Source: Lasiodiplodia sp. COLG20 (lineage: Eukaryota > Ascomycota > Dothideomycetes > Botryosphaeriales > Botryosphaeriaceae). Taken from it: DNA of 64,000 nucleotides. The position numbers were made by a program, and so were the translations under genes. The notes beneath the pieces are model-generated. The model searched no databases. It was not told the DNA's origin and worked only from the letters and a program-made list of their open reading frames with translations. Below, piece by piece: positions 12,148 through 25,445 of the stretch (position 1 is the first letter of the stretch; every line of letters begins with the position of its first letter). Location of the stretch: contig VNWV01000004.1 of the NCBI GenBank assembly GCA_009801085.1, positions 2,046,001 to 2,110,000 of the forward strand, written 5' to 3'.

Positions 12148-13961
12148 TCACTCCTGCTGCACGGGGTGATAAACATCCTTCTTCTCGACGTCTTCCACAC
12201 CGGCATTCTCTCTCCGTTCCGCTGTGGGCTTCCTGATATCCCTCGCGCCAGGCGTGAGGTACGTGTTATCCAGGGTAGTCAAATCTTCGCCCTCCGGAGG
12301 CTGCCAGTTCTTGCTCTTCCATGCCTTAACGCCAAAGACATACATTGTATCAATTTCTTCAAGGCTGCGACCCTGGCTCTCGCAGACGAAGAAGAATGTA
12401 ACAACGAAAGCGGCAAAGCAGCAAGCGGCGAAGACGTAGCCGTAGCGGTAGTCGATGGCACCGGTGATGTACGGTGTGAAGAAGGAGATCAGGAAGTTCC
12501 ACACCCAGTTGCTGGCCGTGGCCAGGCCCATGCACTTGGCGCGATAGCGGGAGGGGTAGATCTCGCCGACGACGGCCCACACCATCGGACCCCAGGTCGA
12601 CGCAAAGGCGGCGATGAAGAGACAGGCGAAGACAATCATGGCGCTGCCGGCCTTGGGAGTGTTGGTCGGGTCGTTCTGATCAAGGGCGAAGTGGCCGACG
12701 CTGGCGAAGACGATGAAGCACATGAACATCCAGGCGGCACCCGCCATCAAACAGGGCCGGCGGCCGAAGCGGTCAACGAAGTACAAACCAGGGAATGTGC
12801 AGCCGAAGTTGACGGCGCCGAGGATCATACTCGTCACGTAGCTGTTAGACAAGCCGGTGGCAGTGAAGATGGTGGTGCCGTAGTAGAAGAAAAAGTTGGC
12901 GCCCGTCAGCTGCTGCAGTGCTTGAAGAGTGATTCCTAGAAGGGTGCGGTAGGCCATGCGGGGACCGGTGAAGATTTCGTACCAGGGGTGTTTACCACCG
13001 CCAGCTTGCTCGGCGTCGAGCTTCGTCTTGATCTCTCGAATCTCGTTGGTAACGACGGGATGGTGTTCGGGCACTCCGTAGCTCTTTGCGATGGTAGCAC
13101 AGGCAACATCCACCTGGCCATGACGGTACTGCCAGCGGGGAGACTCGGGAAGGAAAAACATGCCAAAGGCCATGAGAGCGGGCCAGATGAAGCCAACACC
13201 CATGGGAATGCGCCAGGAATCGGCATTGTCCATGGCCTCTGTACCGTAGTTGATGCAGTAGGCGGTGAAGATACCGAGCGTGATGAAGAGCTGGTAAGCG
13301 GAAACGAGAGCACCGCGGACCTGGCGCGGAGCCGTCTCAGACTGGTACATGGGAGTCAAGACGGAAAGGCCGCCGACACCAAGACCGGCGACCCAGCGGC
13401 CCAGAGCGACCTGGTACCATGTGGTGGTGGTAACGATCTGGACGATTACTCCGACGCAGAAGATCAGGTTCCAAAAGACAATGGAATACTTGCGGCCGAA
13501 CTTATCCGCAACGGGAGCAGCAATGAGGGCGCCGATGAGAGTTCCAATAGAAAGCTTTGAGGGGTCAGCGTTGATTCAAGATGATAGATTGGGTTAGTGT
13601 TGCTTACCAGGCCAACGATGGTTCCGGAACGGCCGTTGCTGAATTTAGGGGCACCGGTGTCTGGGTCAGTCGAGTCGGCAAATCTCTTCAAAAAGTCTGG
13701 CATCTCCAAGAAGCCAGAGATCTGACCGGTGTCATAGCCGAAGATCTGGGGAAGTGTCAGCCAGAGAACCGAGTTGGGATGGCAGGACATGGGATAACAT
13801 ACGAATCCGCCCATCGAGACCAGGACTCCCATGTAGATAACCCTCCAGTTGAAGATGTGCAGAGGGCCATCCTCCTGCTTGTTGAATTCCACGTCGTTGG
13901 AAGAGTTGTCCTGTATGACAGGCTCATTCGGCTCGCGCCGAAGTTTGGGGAGCAAGCCCAT
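12148..13961 (-). CDS. MFS hexose transporter, HXT/sugar porter family
   Basis: This is a plasma-membrane sugar transporter of the major facilitator superfamily (sugar porter family), expected to move glucose or related hexoses with twelve membrane helices. Predicted exons on the minus strand are 13961-13803, 13745-13608 and 13554-12148, giving about 567 residues, the usual family length. Intron 1 (57 nt, GTATGT...CAG) restores the motif GGFIFGYDTGQISGFLEMPD. Intron 2 (53 nt, GTAAGC...AAAG, CTGAC branch) restores GLLSIGTLIGALIAAPVADK. Other family signatures are PESPRW at about residues 235-240, FVDRFGRRPCLM, and QGRSLEEID near the C-terminus, a variant of the usual PETKGR motif. The N-terminus (about 35 residues) and the C-terminal tail are cytosolic and charged. 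Substrate cannot be told from sequence; the FGYDTGQI form is typical of Hxt/Rgt2-type fungal transporters. Confidence 0.92.
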
Positions 13962-16900
13962 GGTGATAGTCGTGAGGAGAGACAGATGGTGGTGAGTGAA
14001 ACGGTTCCGAGCTCCGGGACTGCAACACGGCCGAAAGAGTGGATTCAGCGGCGGAGCGTTGGAGGTTAGAGAAGTGAAGGTAGCCGGGGAAACAGGCGCA
14101 TTTTGTAGGAGGGCGGCGGCGGCGCGGCATCGTCACTTCTCTGCACGATTCGTCACGAGGAAAAGCGTGCGGAGAGGCTCACAGACGGCATCCAGGTATC
14201 GGATCCCCAGCAACACAACGGCCGGCGAGACGTCATGGGTCTTGGCGAGGGTGTTGAGGCTGATCGGCCGTTAGCGACGGGCCTAGTGGCTCGCCGTGCG
14301 ATTCCTATTGGCCAGTGCGGGCAGAATACGTCAACCGCTGGATCGGAGGTTGCAGATTCCACAGCGCTCCACCTGCGAGATTTCTCCCCGTGGAGGTCTC
14401 CAGGCCCACTGCGGTCGCTCTCCGGGGCTCCGCTTTGGAGAAGTGAAACGCAGATTGACATGCGCACCCCGCACCAGAACGTGGGAGCGAGAGCGGCCTC
14501 CTCAGAGATTCTGCACGATCGATGCGGCTGTCAACAACGATCGACGGTAGGGCACGACGCCACATGAAAGGCTTGCGCGCCGGTAGGAGCCGCATCCGCA
14601 GGCTGTCAAGAGCCAGCCAAGCTGCAGGCCAAGGCCTTCCAGCACTTCCTTCACTGTTCGACAGCGTCCGTGCTTGGTAATGCGTCGTCATACGCAGCGC
14701 TCGTCCTGCCAATCGTAGCCAAGCTGACTCTGGTAGCGAAAGAAACTGCGCGGTCTTTATTCCGAACGCAGCAATGAACAACCACATTCTTCACCCAGCT
14801 GCGTGCCTAACCGCGGCGGATGCCGTCCATCACCCCGCCCACTTACGCTTTTAATCCTGTGACACCCACCCTTTGCGAGCCGCTGCCCGCCGGAACTTCG
14901 GTCGCTGTCAACGGTTCACTGATGATTAGTCGGACGCAGATAAGAAAACGGAGCCTGCAACCCGCACACATGTCACTGTTGCATCCGTCGCATTCCATCA
15001 GCCATCGTGATTTGACATTATCACCGACAAACCCCGCCTCAAACACCGAAAGTCACGGCGAAGCCTCGGACCCCGGGAGATGCCCTTTATAGCTGTCAGA
15101 AATGCCGTCCGTCTTTTCCGCGAGCCATGCACCTTCTCTTTCGATAAAGAATTGGACCGACATTGCAGCACCTACCCATTCAAACAGGGTAAAAAAAAAA
15201 AAAAAGAACAAAATCAGGTAGACTCTTGGCTGTTGCATTCGCTTATCACACAGACACGCATGAAGTTTGGACGCAAATGCATTCTACCTGGGGTTCTCGC
15301 GCAAGGACTAACGATAAATTCCGATAGATACGTGCAGGACGTTAAAGATTATAGTCACCGGTCTCGGCACAAGAATGACCAAGTAACATTCTCACTCCTA
15401 TTTATCTTTTACCCAGCGACTCCAAGACCGGCGCAATGCCGTTTGCCATCGAAAGACAAACGGAATGTTCCTTCACTGTTGACCTTGCTCATGTTGTAGT
15501 CTGCCCACGCGCTCGTCGAGAGGTCCTATTGGGCATGGCTCCATAGAGCGTACAGTAGAAGAAAAGAATCCTGCAGGCCAGGGATGTGCTCGCCGATGCC
15601 CTGGTGGAATAAAAATTAAAAAGAAGAGGGATCTATCGGTGGTTGCTTGAAAGAAAGGGAAACACTTTCGCTCAAGGAAGGCTTAGGTATGGGCGTCAAA
15701 TGATGAAGGGCATGAAAATGCTTGTCGAAAAAGACAAAGTGGACTGAGATGGTCAGAGTCTTGCATGAATGGCTGCTGACGAAGACCAACGTTTTCCTTG
15801 CCTCGACGCCCTGGCTGGAAAATCGTACGCCTGACGCGCACGTGTGGACGCAAATACTGAATGCCATGCTATCCGTAATAGGAAATACGGTAAGAAGACC
15901 TATTGGTGGGTAGATGGTCCCGAAGTATGATGCTCAGCCATCGAGGGCATTGAGTTTCCTTCGTATTCCTCCATAAAACTTGTCCGCCTATCATGCGATC
16001 GGCAGGAACGCGATGTAAGTTCCCTCACTTAATGTATAGTACATAGTCGCAACACAAGTTTTACTAAATCCGTCACCAGATCTTCTTCGCAGTCCAACAT
16101 TCAATCCTGCAGCGTCATAGAGCATCACACCACGCTAGGTTCAAGGAATGAGCAATGGTCCACTGAGAGGTCAGCCGAAAAAAAAAAATAAAGATTGTGT
16201 CAAATCGGCAGAACGGTAATTGGTAGAACCAACAACTGGGAGTTCGATTAAAGTAGCAGTCGCGCGCGTAGGTCTAACGTTGACCCCTGCGTCGACCCGC
16301 AACATTTTTTTTTTTAACGCGGTGTCAGAACAGGTGGGGACGGAGCGTGCGCAGCCAAAGGGTAGGGAGAAAAAGGGCCGTGCCGCAGCGGCCTCAGCTT
16401 TATTTCCCCTCCTTGCTAAATGGCACGGAGCGTAGGAAATGAGCGATGACGTCGCTTCCCCCCGCCAACCTCTCTAAATGTCTTAGATGGTGAAACTTGG
16501 CCTTCCGCGTGTTTGGGGGTCGTGATTGGTGACGTATGTGGAAGGGTTTGCAGACGAGCATGATGAGTCGGGTAAAACGATGGCGCAAGCTTGGGGTTGT
16601 CGCGATTCATGCGTGGATAGCAAAGGCCAAAGGGTGCTGGCGTGGGTCCAAGATCAAACCTGGGTGCAGGTGGGGGAGTCGTCCTAGCAGTGTGGCTGGG
16701 AGAGGGGTGTTAATATCGGGATACAGGTGTGACGATGCAATACGTGGATGGCAGCCAGTGGCATGCGAGAAGGAATGGCCTCCGGTACGGACACAGTTTC
16801 TGACAGATCAGTTTGAGCATCATCGTCACGTTGGATGGGTTGACTGCCGGACGGGACAGCTGCTCGATCTAGTGCACTCTCCGCAGCCCAAGGTTTTGGG

Positions 16901-19167
16901 AGCCAATGAATCGGCTCTTTTGACACACCCGGCGATTCAGGGTCTCATGTGCGATGATGACATCTTATTGTCGACACAAGGCTGTCAGCAACCCCGCGTG
17001 CATGCAACAGCTCGCTTACGTCTCGAGTATCTCGTGTTTTGGTGAACATATGCAGCTATTTCCGGGCTGATATCGTCTATAGGGGACAAGGTTACGACCA
17101 GTGCCGATTATTTTGGCTTGGCCCACCGATGCACCCAGCCGTTAATGGCACTGTGGCTGCGGCATCGTTACCGAGATTTGCCACACAGGACCCTGAGATG
17201 CTGAGAAGCACGATAGGCAGATAACGGTCTGAGGACGATCACTGCAAAAATAGCCCTCGGTGCGCACATGGCTAAGGCATGCTGGCTCCAAAGGACACCC
17301 TTGCTGTGAACTGCTTCTCGCTGACCTCCCCCTCCTGAGTGCAGCAGGGAGGTGACCTGGCCATGCGGAGAAGGTGCAGGAACAACTCACACACACCACC
17401 GATACCGCAGTGGCTTAGATGGCCCCTTTCCATCGTCGTGCGCATAGTCTTGGTGTTGTGCGGCTACTACTCAACAAAACAACCTTGAAAAAAAAAAAAA
17501 AAGCTGCATCCAGGCCCCTACACCGCGGTGTTCCCGGAACGAGTCGGCGCTTCCAGGAGATCTGGAAGGGCTTGGCGGGCAGTGTGCTGCCAAATTTTTG
17601 CAGTGATTGGCTGGCTTTCGTTCGGAGACACGCACCCCGGCACAAGATCCGGTTACGCCCGCGCGTCTTGCGTCCTTTCGGCCGTGTGGGCTTGCGCTAA
17701 CAGAACCCTTACTGCCAGCCCTACGGCACAGCCTCGCTGCAAGCCACTACTGCTCTGCCGCTCTGCAAGGAGACGGCCTCCAGCTGGCGTAGGCTCGCAT
17801 TTCGCCGGTTCCTGATCCTTCGGTTGCATGCCAGCGCGCAGCCGCCCCGTGCGAGGCTCAACTGTGCACGGAGTAAGAACCTTGTATTGCTGAATCTGTC
17901 TAGACTGAGTAGACCCTGAGAAAAATTTCGCCGGGACGCACAGATACTCCCGGCCCGCCCGCTCGTTCGGCGTGAGCTGAGCATGGGGACACGCTATCGG
18001 CCTTTGGTGTTGCGCGCTCGTACGATGGTGTTCCCCAGACCACGTCGCCGGATAGCCGTGTGACGGAAAACTTCGAGTCGACGAGGACGAGATGATGGTT
18101 TCTTAGCAATGATTCGTAATCCTAAAAATACCCTCCTCGTGGATCGGCTACTTTCGATAGCCGCATCTCCGCGCTCTTCTGGGGATCTAGTGTACCCGTG
18201 TCAGCTCTCACCCCGCTGCAGACGCGGGCTTGAGCCGCGTCGCGTGTGGAGATGGACTGCCGATTGGCCGTCGCATTCAGCTGGTGAAGTGCTCGCTCCG
18301 GCGGCCTCGTGGTTGGCCTGCGAGCAAGCCGTGTGGCGGCGACGCCGAAAGAATGAGGCATGAGCCACAGCAGCCCCCCACACGCGGGCTGGTTGTTCGG
18401 GATCCGTTGACAAAGGGCGGGGATCACGCGACGTGGTCGCGGACATACGATCGCTCCCGGGCGTGGCAGCCGACGGCGTTTGGCATCCATTCAGGCCGGC
18501 TCACCAATCGGTCGGCGCGAGCGGGCCCCGTCTGGACGCGGCTCAACAGCGTCCCGAAGCCCCTGTGCGCGTTACAGAGGCGCAGCGCGGTCGGGTGTCA
18601 AGCGAACAGCGACGGCTTTTGGAGGGCGCGGGCTGCCGCGGCGCTAGTTTAGGCCGGGGTGCAACGGGACCGATCTAGTCGCGGGGCGTAGGGGGCAGGG
18701 AAAACTCTGTCGCATGGGTTGCAACCGTAGCGTGGCCTCGATCGGCAGCGGCCGGGCTCGCAATGCAGGGTATGCTGGGTACAGGGAGGCCGTGCGGCAG
18801 ATCGTTTACTTACGATTTCTAGAATCCTTGGTGCCTTGGTAAGCCCCATGACGCAACTCTCCATTCCGTCGCTGTGAGAGGGCAGCGCTTTTGTCTCCTC
18901 TCGGCGCGCCCCATCTGCAGCACTCCCTTAAAGTTCGGCGCATTCATACATCCGCTTCTTCTCCCCGACAGCGCTTGGCGCACTACAAGACTCTGCATTG
19001 CAAACCCCGACCGGCGACGGCGATCTAGCTCGGCTTCGACGGCATTCTTCCACTGCGACCATTACTTGATCACCTCATCCTTCTGAGTCAGGTGGTTGCT
19101 GGCTTTTTACCTTATAATTCGCCACCCGCGTCCCTGACGACGGTCCCCACTAAGACGTTCCGCCTAC
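13962..19167. other. 5 kb region without a supportable gene
   Basis: This interval separates two start sites, the transporter (minus strand) and the Rpn4-like gene (plus strand), so it contains both promoters. Open frames are short, lack domains and do not link through plausible introns. A-runs near 15192 and 17488 and a T-run near 16306 are simple homopolymers. The last 300 bases hold a C/T-rich leader and the sequence CTTATAATTC near 19110, which could be a TATA-like element for the gene at 19168. Nothing else is recognised. Confidence 0.45.
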
Positions 19168-21387
19168 ATGATGCTAGCCTGCTATCCACGACGTCAACAC
19201 GCCGACCCATCTAGTCTCCCATCGCCAACCTCCTCGCACTTCAACTTCCTCTCCAACCTCCACAACCAAGAATCAGTCCCCTCGCCCACCGAACTTCAAA
19301 ACGACAGACTGCTCCGCAACTACTTTCAGCAACAGTCGTCCACCTCCAGGCCCGACGCAAATCAGTTCGCCGATCAGTACATGACTTACGACTTCTCAAA
19401 CCCGTCCATTCGGATACAGCAGTCGACCCCAGGCCCTCAGCTGCCTGCCACATACAACTTGATGATGGACAACGGTGCCAACGCACTGGGCTGGGACTTT
19501 GCGAACAACGCCCAGTTGACCACTGGCCCCTCGACATTGCACTCTTCCGCAATAAACAACAGCCGTCGCACCCATCAGCGCTCGCCCTCATCATCAACCA
19601 ACGCCTCGACCATCTCCGCCACTTCCGCTTACAACCCTGCCTTCCACTACTACCCTAACTCCGAGCAACATCCGTCAACACCACAGGCTCCCAAGGTTGA
19701 GTCATCATACAGCGCCGAAGATATCTCTGGCACCTTCTCCAACCATCTCCCCACTCCTTCACACACCCCGACCCAAGACACCTTCAACAACAACAACAAC
19801 TACTCGACCTTCAACAACATGAACATCCACGACGGAGGCATGGCGGCGCATATGGCCATGAAGCAGGCATTGATGGACCAGCACCATCAGGTCGGGAATG
19901 ACGGCAACTGCCCCGACTTTGGACACTCGTCCAGGCAGTCCGTCTCCAGCTATGGCGCTGACTCTCCAGCTACTCCCCACAACGCCCAGGAAGACGGCTT
20001 CAGCGACGACCGGTTCAAGGTGCCTTCCAATGGTGAGAAATCCTACCCGCGGGTTGAGAACTGGATCGATGAATACTTACAATTCCCCGATGATCCAGAT
20101 ATGCGGCCAGTCCCTAAACTTGACCGCACAATGACAGACATCTACGCAGATGAGCTGTTCAACCCAAATGCCGTGGTGGCAGCACCGGTCAAGCAGGCGT
20201 CGCAGTCTTCCAACAACAACACTCTCCTGTCTCCTTTCCGCAATGTCATGAACGACAGGTTGCAGGCAGCACACCAAGCCCGCTCCCAGTCGCCAGCCAG
20301 CACCCTCTCGCGCGGTGTTTCCCCATTCAGGCAGGGCTCGCCACTCGCGCCTCCCAGCAACTCGTTTGCCTCTCCGCAGGTCCGGCTAGGCAGCGCTCAG
20401 CAGCTGCGTGAGCAGCAGAAGGCCGAGTCTGACGCGTACGCTCTCCAGCGCAGCCAGCGCCAGCCGGACATGTCCGAGCCCAAGACCATCTCGCCCAAGG
20501 ATGCGCTGCTGGACTACCACGAATCAGAGGAGGACTCGAAGATGCCACTTTTCCCTGACGCCAGCGGAAGCGACTACGACCACTCATACACGAGTGGCGA
20601 CCAGGCGCACTACGACGGCTCTTCCGAGGTGTCATATGGCAGCACAGCCACAAGCCAGGCGGGTAGCTGGTCCGGGCAGGCGACAGCGAATTTTCCATCA
20701 GTTTCCGGACCGTCGCCACCGCAGTCAAACTTCAACTTCGTGGCTCCCTCGGTGCCGAGCGTGATGGCCGGTCTCAGCTTCACCAACACGGCGACGCCGT
20801 ACCGCTCAGTCACCAGCATTCCGACCTCGGGCCAGGACGAGAACCCGCAGTTTCACCCTCAGCTTACGTCGATGGACTCGAGTGCTAGCGAGATGCCTGA
20901 GTCGTCGCAAGCCAGCAACGACGACAGCAGCACGCCGGTGCAGCGGCCCGACAACTCGCACGCCGATACGGGAACGTACACCTGCACGTACCACGGGTGC
21001 TCGCTGCGTTTCGAGACGCCGCAGAAGCTGCAAAAGCACAAGCGCGACGGGCACCGGCCGCACGTAGCGACTCCTGGAGTTGGATCCGGGATGACGTCAG
21101 CCCAGCTTTTGGCTCGCAACTCGCAAGCGGGTCCTCACAAGTGCGAGCGCGTCAACCCGACGACTGGCAAGCCGTGCAACACGATCTTCTCGCGGCCCTA
21201 CGACCTCACCCGTCACGAGGACACCATCCACAACGCCCGCAAGCAGAAGGTGCGCTGCGCGCTGTGCGTCGAGGAGAAGACGTTCAGCCGCAACGACGCC
21301 CTCACCCGGCATATGCGCGTCGTGCACCCTGAGGTGGATTTCCCCGGAAAGCACCGCCGGCGGGGCGGCGGCAGCTCCTACGAGTAG
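19168..21387 (+). CDS. C2H2 zinc-finger transcription factor, Rpn4-like
   Basis: This is a probable nuclear transcription factor of 739 residues. The first 600 residues are Ser, Gln, Asn and Pro rich with acidic patches, as expected of an activation region. Three zinc fingers are packed at the C-terminus. Finger 1 at about residues 603-628 is C-x4-C-x12-H-x4-H (YTCTYHGC start). Finger 2 at about 655-687 has a widened C-x10-C gap followed by FSRPYDLTRHEDTIH. Finger 3 at about 693-718 is C-x2-C with FSRNDALTRHMRVVHP. The paired FSRPYDLTRH and FSRNDALTRHMR motifs match what I remember of the ascomycete Rpn4 group, which activates proteasome genes in yeast. No intron is needed. ATG ATG opens the frame, so either codon could start. 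Assignment to Rpn4 rests on finger motifs only. Confidence 0.75.
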   Translation: MMLACYPRRQHADPSSLPSPTSSHFNFLSNLHNQESVPSPTELQNDRLLRNYFQQQSSTSRPDANQFADQYMTYDFSNPSIRIQQSTPGPQLPATYNLMMDNGANALGWDFANNAQLTTGPSTLHSSAINNSRRTHQRSPSSSTNASTISATSAYNPAFHYYPNSEQHPSTPQAPKVESSYSAEDISGTFSNHLPTPSHTPTQDTFNNNNNYSTFNNMNIHDGGMAAHMAMKQALMDQHHQVGNDGNCPDFGHSSRQSVSSYGADSPATPHNAQEDGFSDDRFKVPSNGEKSYPRVENWIDEYLQFPDDPDMRPVPKLDRTMTDIYADELFNPNAVVAAPVKQASQSSNNNTLLSPFRNVMNDRLQAAHQARSQSPASTLSRGVSPFRQGSPLAPPSNSFASPQVRLGSAQQLREQQKAESDAYALQRSQRQPDMSEPKTISPKDALLDYHESEEDSKMPLFPDASGSDYDHSYTSGDQAHYDGSSEVSYGSTATSQAGSWSGQATANFPSVSGPSPPQSNFNFVAPSVPSVMAGLSFTNTATPYRSVTSIPTSGQDENPQFHPQLTSMDSSASEMPESSQASNDDSSTPVQRPDNSHADTGTYTCTYHGCSLRFETPQKLQKHKRDGHRPHVATPGVGSGMTSAQLLARNSQAGPHKCERVNPTTGKPCNTIFSRPYDLTRHEDTIHNARKQKVRCALCVEEKTFSRNDALTRHMRVVHPEVDFPGKHRRRGGGSSYE

Positions 21388-24300
21388 ACAAAGGAGCGCA
21401 TTCCTGGAGCTGCGCCATGATTCGGCCGAGTGATGTAGCGATGAGTCGGCTGCCCGAGCTTTCGGATCCTGGAGCCGCTCCCTCGCGCAACTTGGGAGCA
21501 ACAGAGTTTCCGACTGCTCAGATGGAGCTCCAACGCGTCATAGGCGCTCGCTTCCACGCGCTAGGCCTGCGTCATGATCTCCGCACACGACGTCGACTAC
21601 CACATACCTCCGACGGCCGCTTGCGCATCGGCTTGCGCGACGACATCATCGCCTGCATCGCTGCCATTTCCTAGCGTCCGATTAGATTTCCTTGTCTCAC
21701 TCCCGTGCCATCCAACGCAATGCGATGCGATGCCCACATTGCCCTGATCGCCCTCTGTTGAGTTGCAGGGTCCGACTGGCGTTATTTCCGGCTTTATTTC
21801 GTTACAATCTTCTGATATCACCTCGCGCTCCTATTTTCTTTTGTCTCTTTGTGCTTGTCGCGTCTATTGGCGTTGAGCGTCATTATCAAGCTTGTCAAGA
21901 GCGGGGCTGGTCATCTCTGGGTTTCAAGCTGTCTGATTTATTGATTTTCGAGCAAGCGAGCCAGCGAAGATGGAGCTTCCATTACTACGCCTGTATTAAT
22001 ACCACACCCCTGCATGACGAGAAGGATGATGACGGATTTGAGCGTTTTCTCGCTACGACGAACTGCGACGATTGGAAGAGTGCCAACAAAAAAATTATCG
22101 ATTTTAGCGAAAGAAGAACTACTTCTTCTTGTACCATCAACCTGTGTGTCTCGAGCACCAAAAGATTGTCTTTTTCTTAACTTCGCTTGATTTCTTCGCA
22201 CCTCAAATGTCTCATTATTGTTTCCTTGGGTTCATTTTCCGTGTATTAGGTAGCATGCAAAGCGTAAGGGGGGTTCATATTGGACTGGGCTGGTTTTACG
22301 GCTGGGTTTTCTTTCTGTTTGTATCATCAACAGGGCGGATCTTTGGCTCCGGTGTTTTTGGATAAGTGGGCAGACATCTGGTGATCTTCAATTTTTGGCT
22401 GTAGCAGTTGCTGGATTAGTAAATGGGAATATACCCTTCCTTTAGGCTGAAGACACATCCGACAACTTTTGCTTTTGATCTCTCGGCATTCATGCTGTGT
22501 ATGCGTGTGGACACTCATTGACCTACGACCCAGAACCGTACCGGCGCGTGAACGCAAAAAACGGGTGCCGATACCGTGACCACCCCCTCCTCCCCATTTC
22601 CCCCGAGACAGGCCCTTGGAAGAGGCCATGCGCATGATGGGTATGGTGACGCAAAAACCTGCTTATCATCTCTCGTGCCTTGCTTTTCCGCTTGCGGCTC
22701 TCGGGGAGAAGGGGGCACAGAGCCTCATCCCTCTCCTTCATCCTTCCACTTTCCCGGCTGTTGTCGATCTTGCTTTGGGCTTCATCATCAGCTCGTACCC
22801 CTTTTCGGCCCGCTCACCCGCTCTTGTTTCGCTCTCCCATTCTTCGCTCATCATCATCATGACCTGTCAATCGCTCCACTTTTTTTACCCTTCCCAGCCG
22901 CCGCGGAGTCGGAAAGGGGCGTGCACTTGTGTGGGTCTTTCCTCAGGCTCAGGGTCGGACTGCCCTCCGCGCGCACACGCACGCGCACGCATTTTGCAAA
23001 TCATTCTTTTTTTTTTTTTGCTCACCCCATGCTTGCGGTGTAGCTTTCAGGGCTACTAGACAGAGTAGGGCTTCAGGGCTCCGTTGCTTGCGATTTGTCG
23101 CCTTGCTATTTTGTCTTGTATCCGCCGCGGATCATCGGTCGTAAAACACACCGTAATACATGCCGACTACTCAGCCCCTCCTTTCCCCGCATCGGGGATG
23201 TCCGTTGGGCCTGTAGGTCGGTTGGCACAATTGCGGTCGGATCTATGGACAGTTCTACAGCCGTTGCATCTTCACATGCATGGGGGGCAAATGCATGTCT
23301 AGCATGTAGAAAGAATAGTAATATGGAGGGAAAAGGAAAGTTGCAGAAGCAAGCATTCGTAATGCGTCAGTAAGCAGTGCAACCGTACCTCTCTGACCGC
23401 TGACTGGCCGGCGCTTCGGAGCAACCTGGCAGGCTTGGAAGTTTCGCGAAACGTTACGGCCGGCTTGACCACTCAGGCGTGCGGACTGGGCGGAGGCGCA
23501 GTTGTGGCTGTGCCGTAACATCAATACGTGACGAAAGCAGCAGGGTCCGAGCTTACCGCATCGAGGAAGCGGATGCGTGACCAGGTTTTCCAATCCAGGG
23601 CTCAATTCCCCCCCACCGACTCGACCCCGCCAGCGCCACAGACGGCGGCGGCGAGGCCGGACCAGAGACCATCTCCACAACCCGACACGTGCGCTGCAGC
23701 TGTGTGGCTGCACCCACACGCCAGAAGATGCACCGGCAGTTTCATCCTCCCGCCATAGTTCGGATGGAAACGATTCCGCAAAGCCAGTTCTCAGCGCCAG
23801 CCACGCGGCCGTAGATCATCCTTCTTACGCCCGCCAACCAAAGTCTTCTCCAGCTGTCTATCTCGCAAGCTTTGATGATTCGCTTCAAGAATTACAGCTG
23901 CCTTTTTCGCCACCGTGGGTGAAGAAGGGTTCTGCCCTAACACCCTCACCGCTATCGGAAATCGACCCTGGCCATCGCGGATACGTAGGCAAACGCCTCG
24001 GCTTCGACCGGATCGGCTAGCTACAGTCTCCTGCCATGGGATTTGTGTTGAGCATCAGCAACGGGGGGCAGCGAATACGCGATCGACACTGCACAGAGGG
24101 ACCCAATTGCTAAACATTTTCTATTTTAAACCATCGCATTCTCCGATTGCGTGGAGCCGAGGGCAAAGAAGATAATGCGGTCGGCAAAGCGAACACGAAC
24201 AAGCATCCAAGGTGTTGAGGCTGGTGAACCGTGCTGAACACCGTCGCGCGCTTTGCAGCGGCTGAAGAACTACTGAACGAAGACATGTGAAAGACTAGCG

Positions 24301-25445
24301 ACCGGAGCTGAAGGAGAAAAAAAATTAAGGCAGTAACGTGCTGGACTGTTCAGCTGATGGCTCTGTGGTATGACTTTCCGCCAATACTCCGTGCTATTGA
24401 AGAAGTGTCCACGTGAGCATGGTACCTGCTTGGGAGGTGGTACAGTCATGCCACACGGCTACCTAGTCCAGGCTTCCAACCACAATCCAATCCAAGAACA
24501 TTCTTGTCTTGGTGCCAAACGCCTTGCCATCGTTTGCAGCCCAGAAATTGGATTATGACACAGAGCTATCGGCAAATACCATCTTGGGCGGAAGCACGCG
24601 CGTACGCAAAAACGACAATTGCCCGATTGGGCAGTCATGAGACAGCTGGTGACGCTGGACGATGAACGGACACCGGCGTATGCCGCGATCCTCGCGATGC
24701 GTGCAATCCGTCGCACGCGCGGAGATCTGTCCTTTTTTTTTTTTTTTTTCTAACACATCCATGAAAGCGTTTCCTCTTCGTGGGTTGGTGGGATGTAATA
24801 GAGTTGGGGTACGATCTGTGTGAATGGCCGTTCCCTCTATAAACTTTAAGCTCCCGAAACCCCCGATCTGTTTCCGGCCCGCGATCCAAAACTTGGGCTT
24901 TAAGCTGATTGGGCCGGATTGGATTGGGCGAGCCAGTATTCACAAGATCATTGCCGATGCGCCCTCTATTCTTCGATCCCATGGATTCAAAAAAAACGTG
25001 CATGCTTTTTCTCAGCCCTGGCTGAACTAGTGGCTTTTAGCAGCGGAGTCTTCCTCCATGGTCAAAGCGACCCATGCAAGGGTATCGTAGTCGCATCTGC
25101 ACGCTTCGCTGCCCTCCCATCTAGCTGAAGGGCAATCGACTACTCCTACTAGTAACCAGACCGTCAACCACCCCACTAGCGCCTGAATTCCTTCATGCCC
25201 CATGCACTGTGGCGCAGCCAGTCAGCTCCACCACCTATCAATGCATCCCTAGCATCACACATCGGCATCAGCTATTGGCGCTGTAACCAAGAAAGAATGG
25301 CTCTCTACCACTTGGACAACCAGCATCCATTGCCGGCAATTACCGCAGAGGAGACAGACTTCAGCAGCAATCCAAGCAAAGACCAGCCAAATCCTCCGCA
25401 GCCCCCTCTCTCCCTACTCTCTGCCACACCCCGCACACACCATTA
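21388..25445. other. 4 kb region without a firm gene
   Basis: This region lies between the 3' ends of two convergent genes. It contains strong pyrimidine tracts at 22.58-23.05 kb, a T run near 23012 and another near 24731-24748. A plus-strand frame at about 23577-24020 has a second half with ordinary protein-like composition, ending in GYVGKRLGFDRIG, but no domain, leader or partner exon supports it. The rest shows only short frames. Confidence 0.45.

Noticed and set aside
16536..17045. 169-codon plus-strand open frame
   Set aside because: No domain, no plausible partner exons, and irregular composition.
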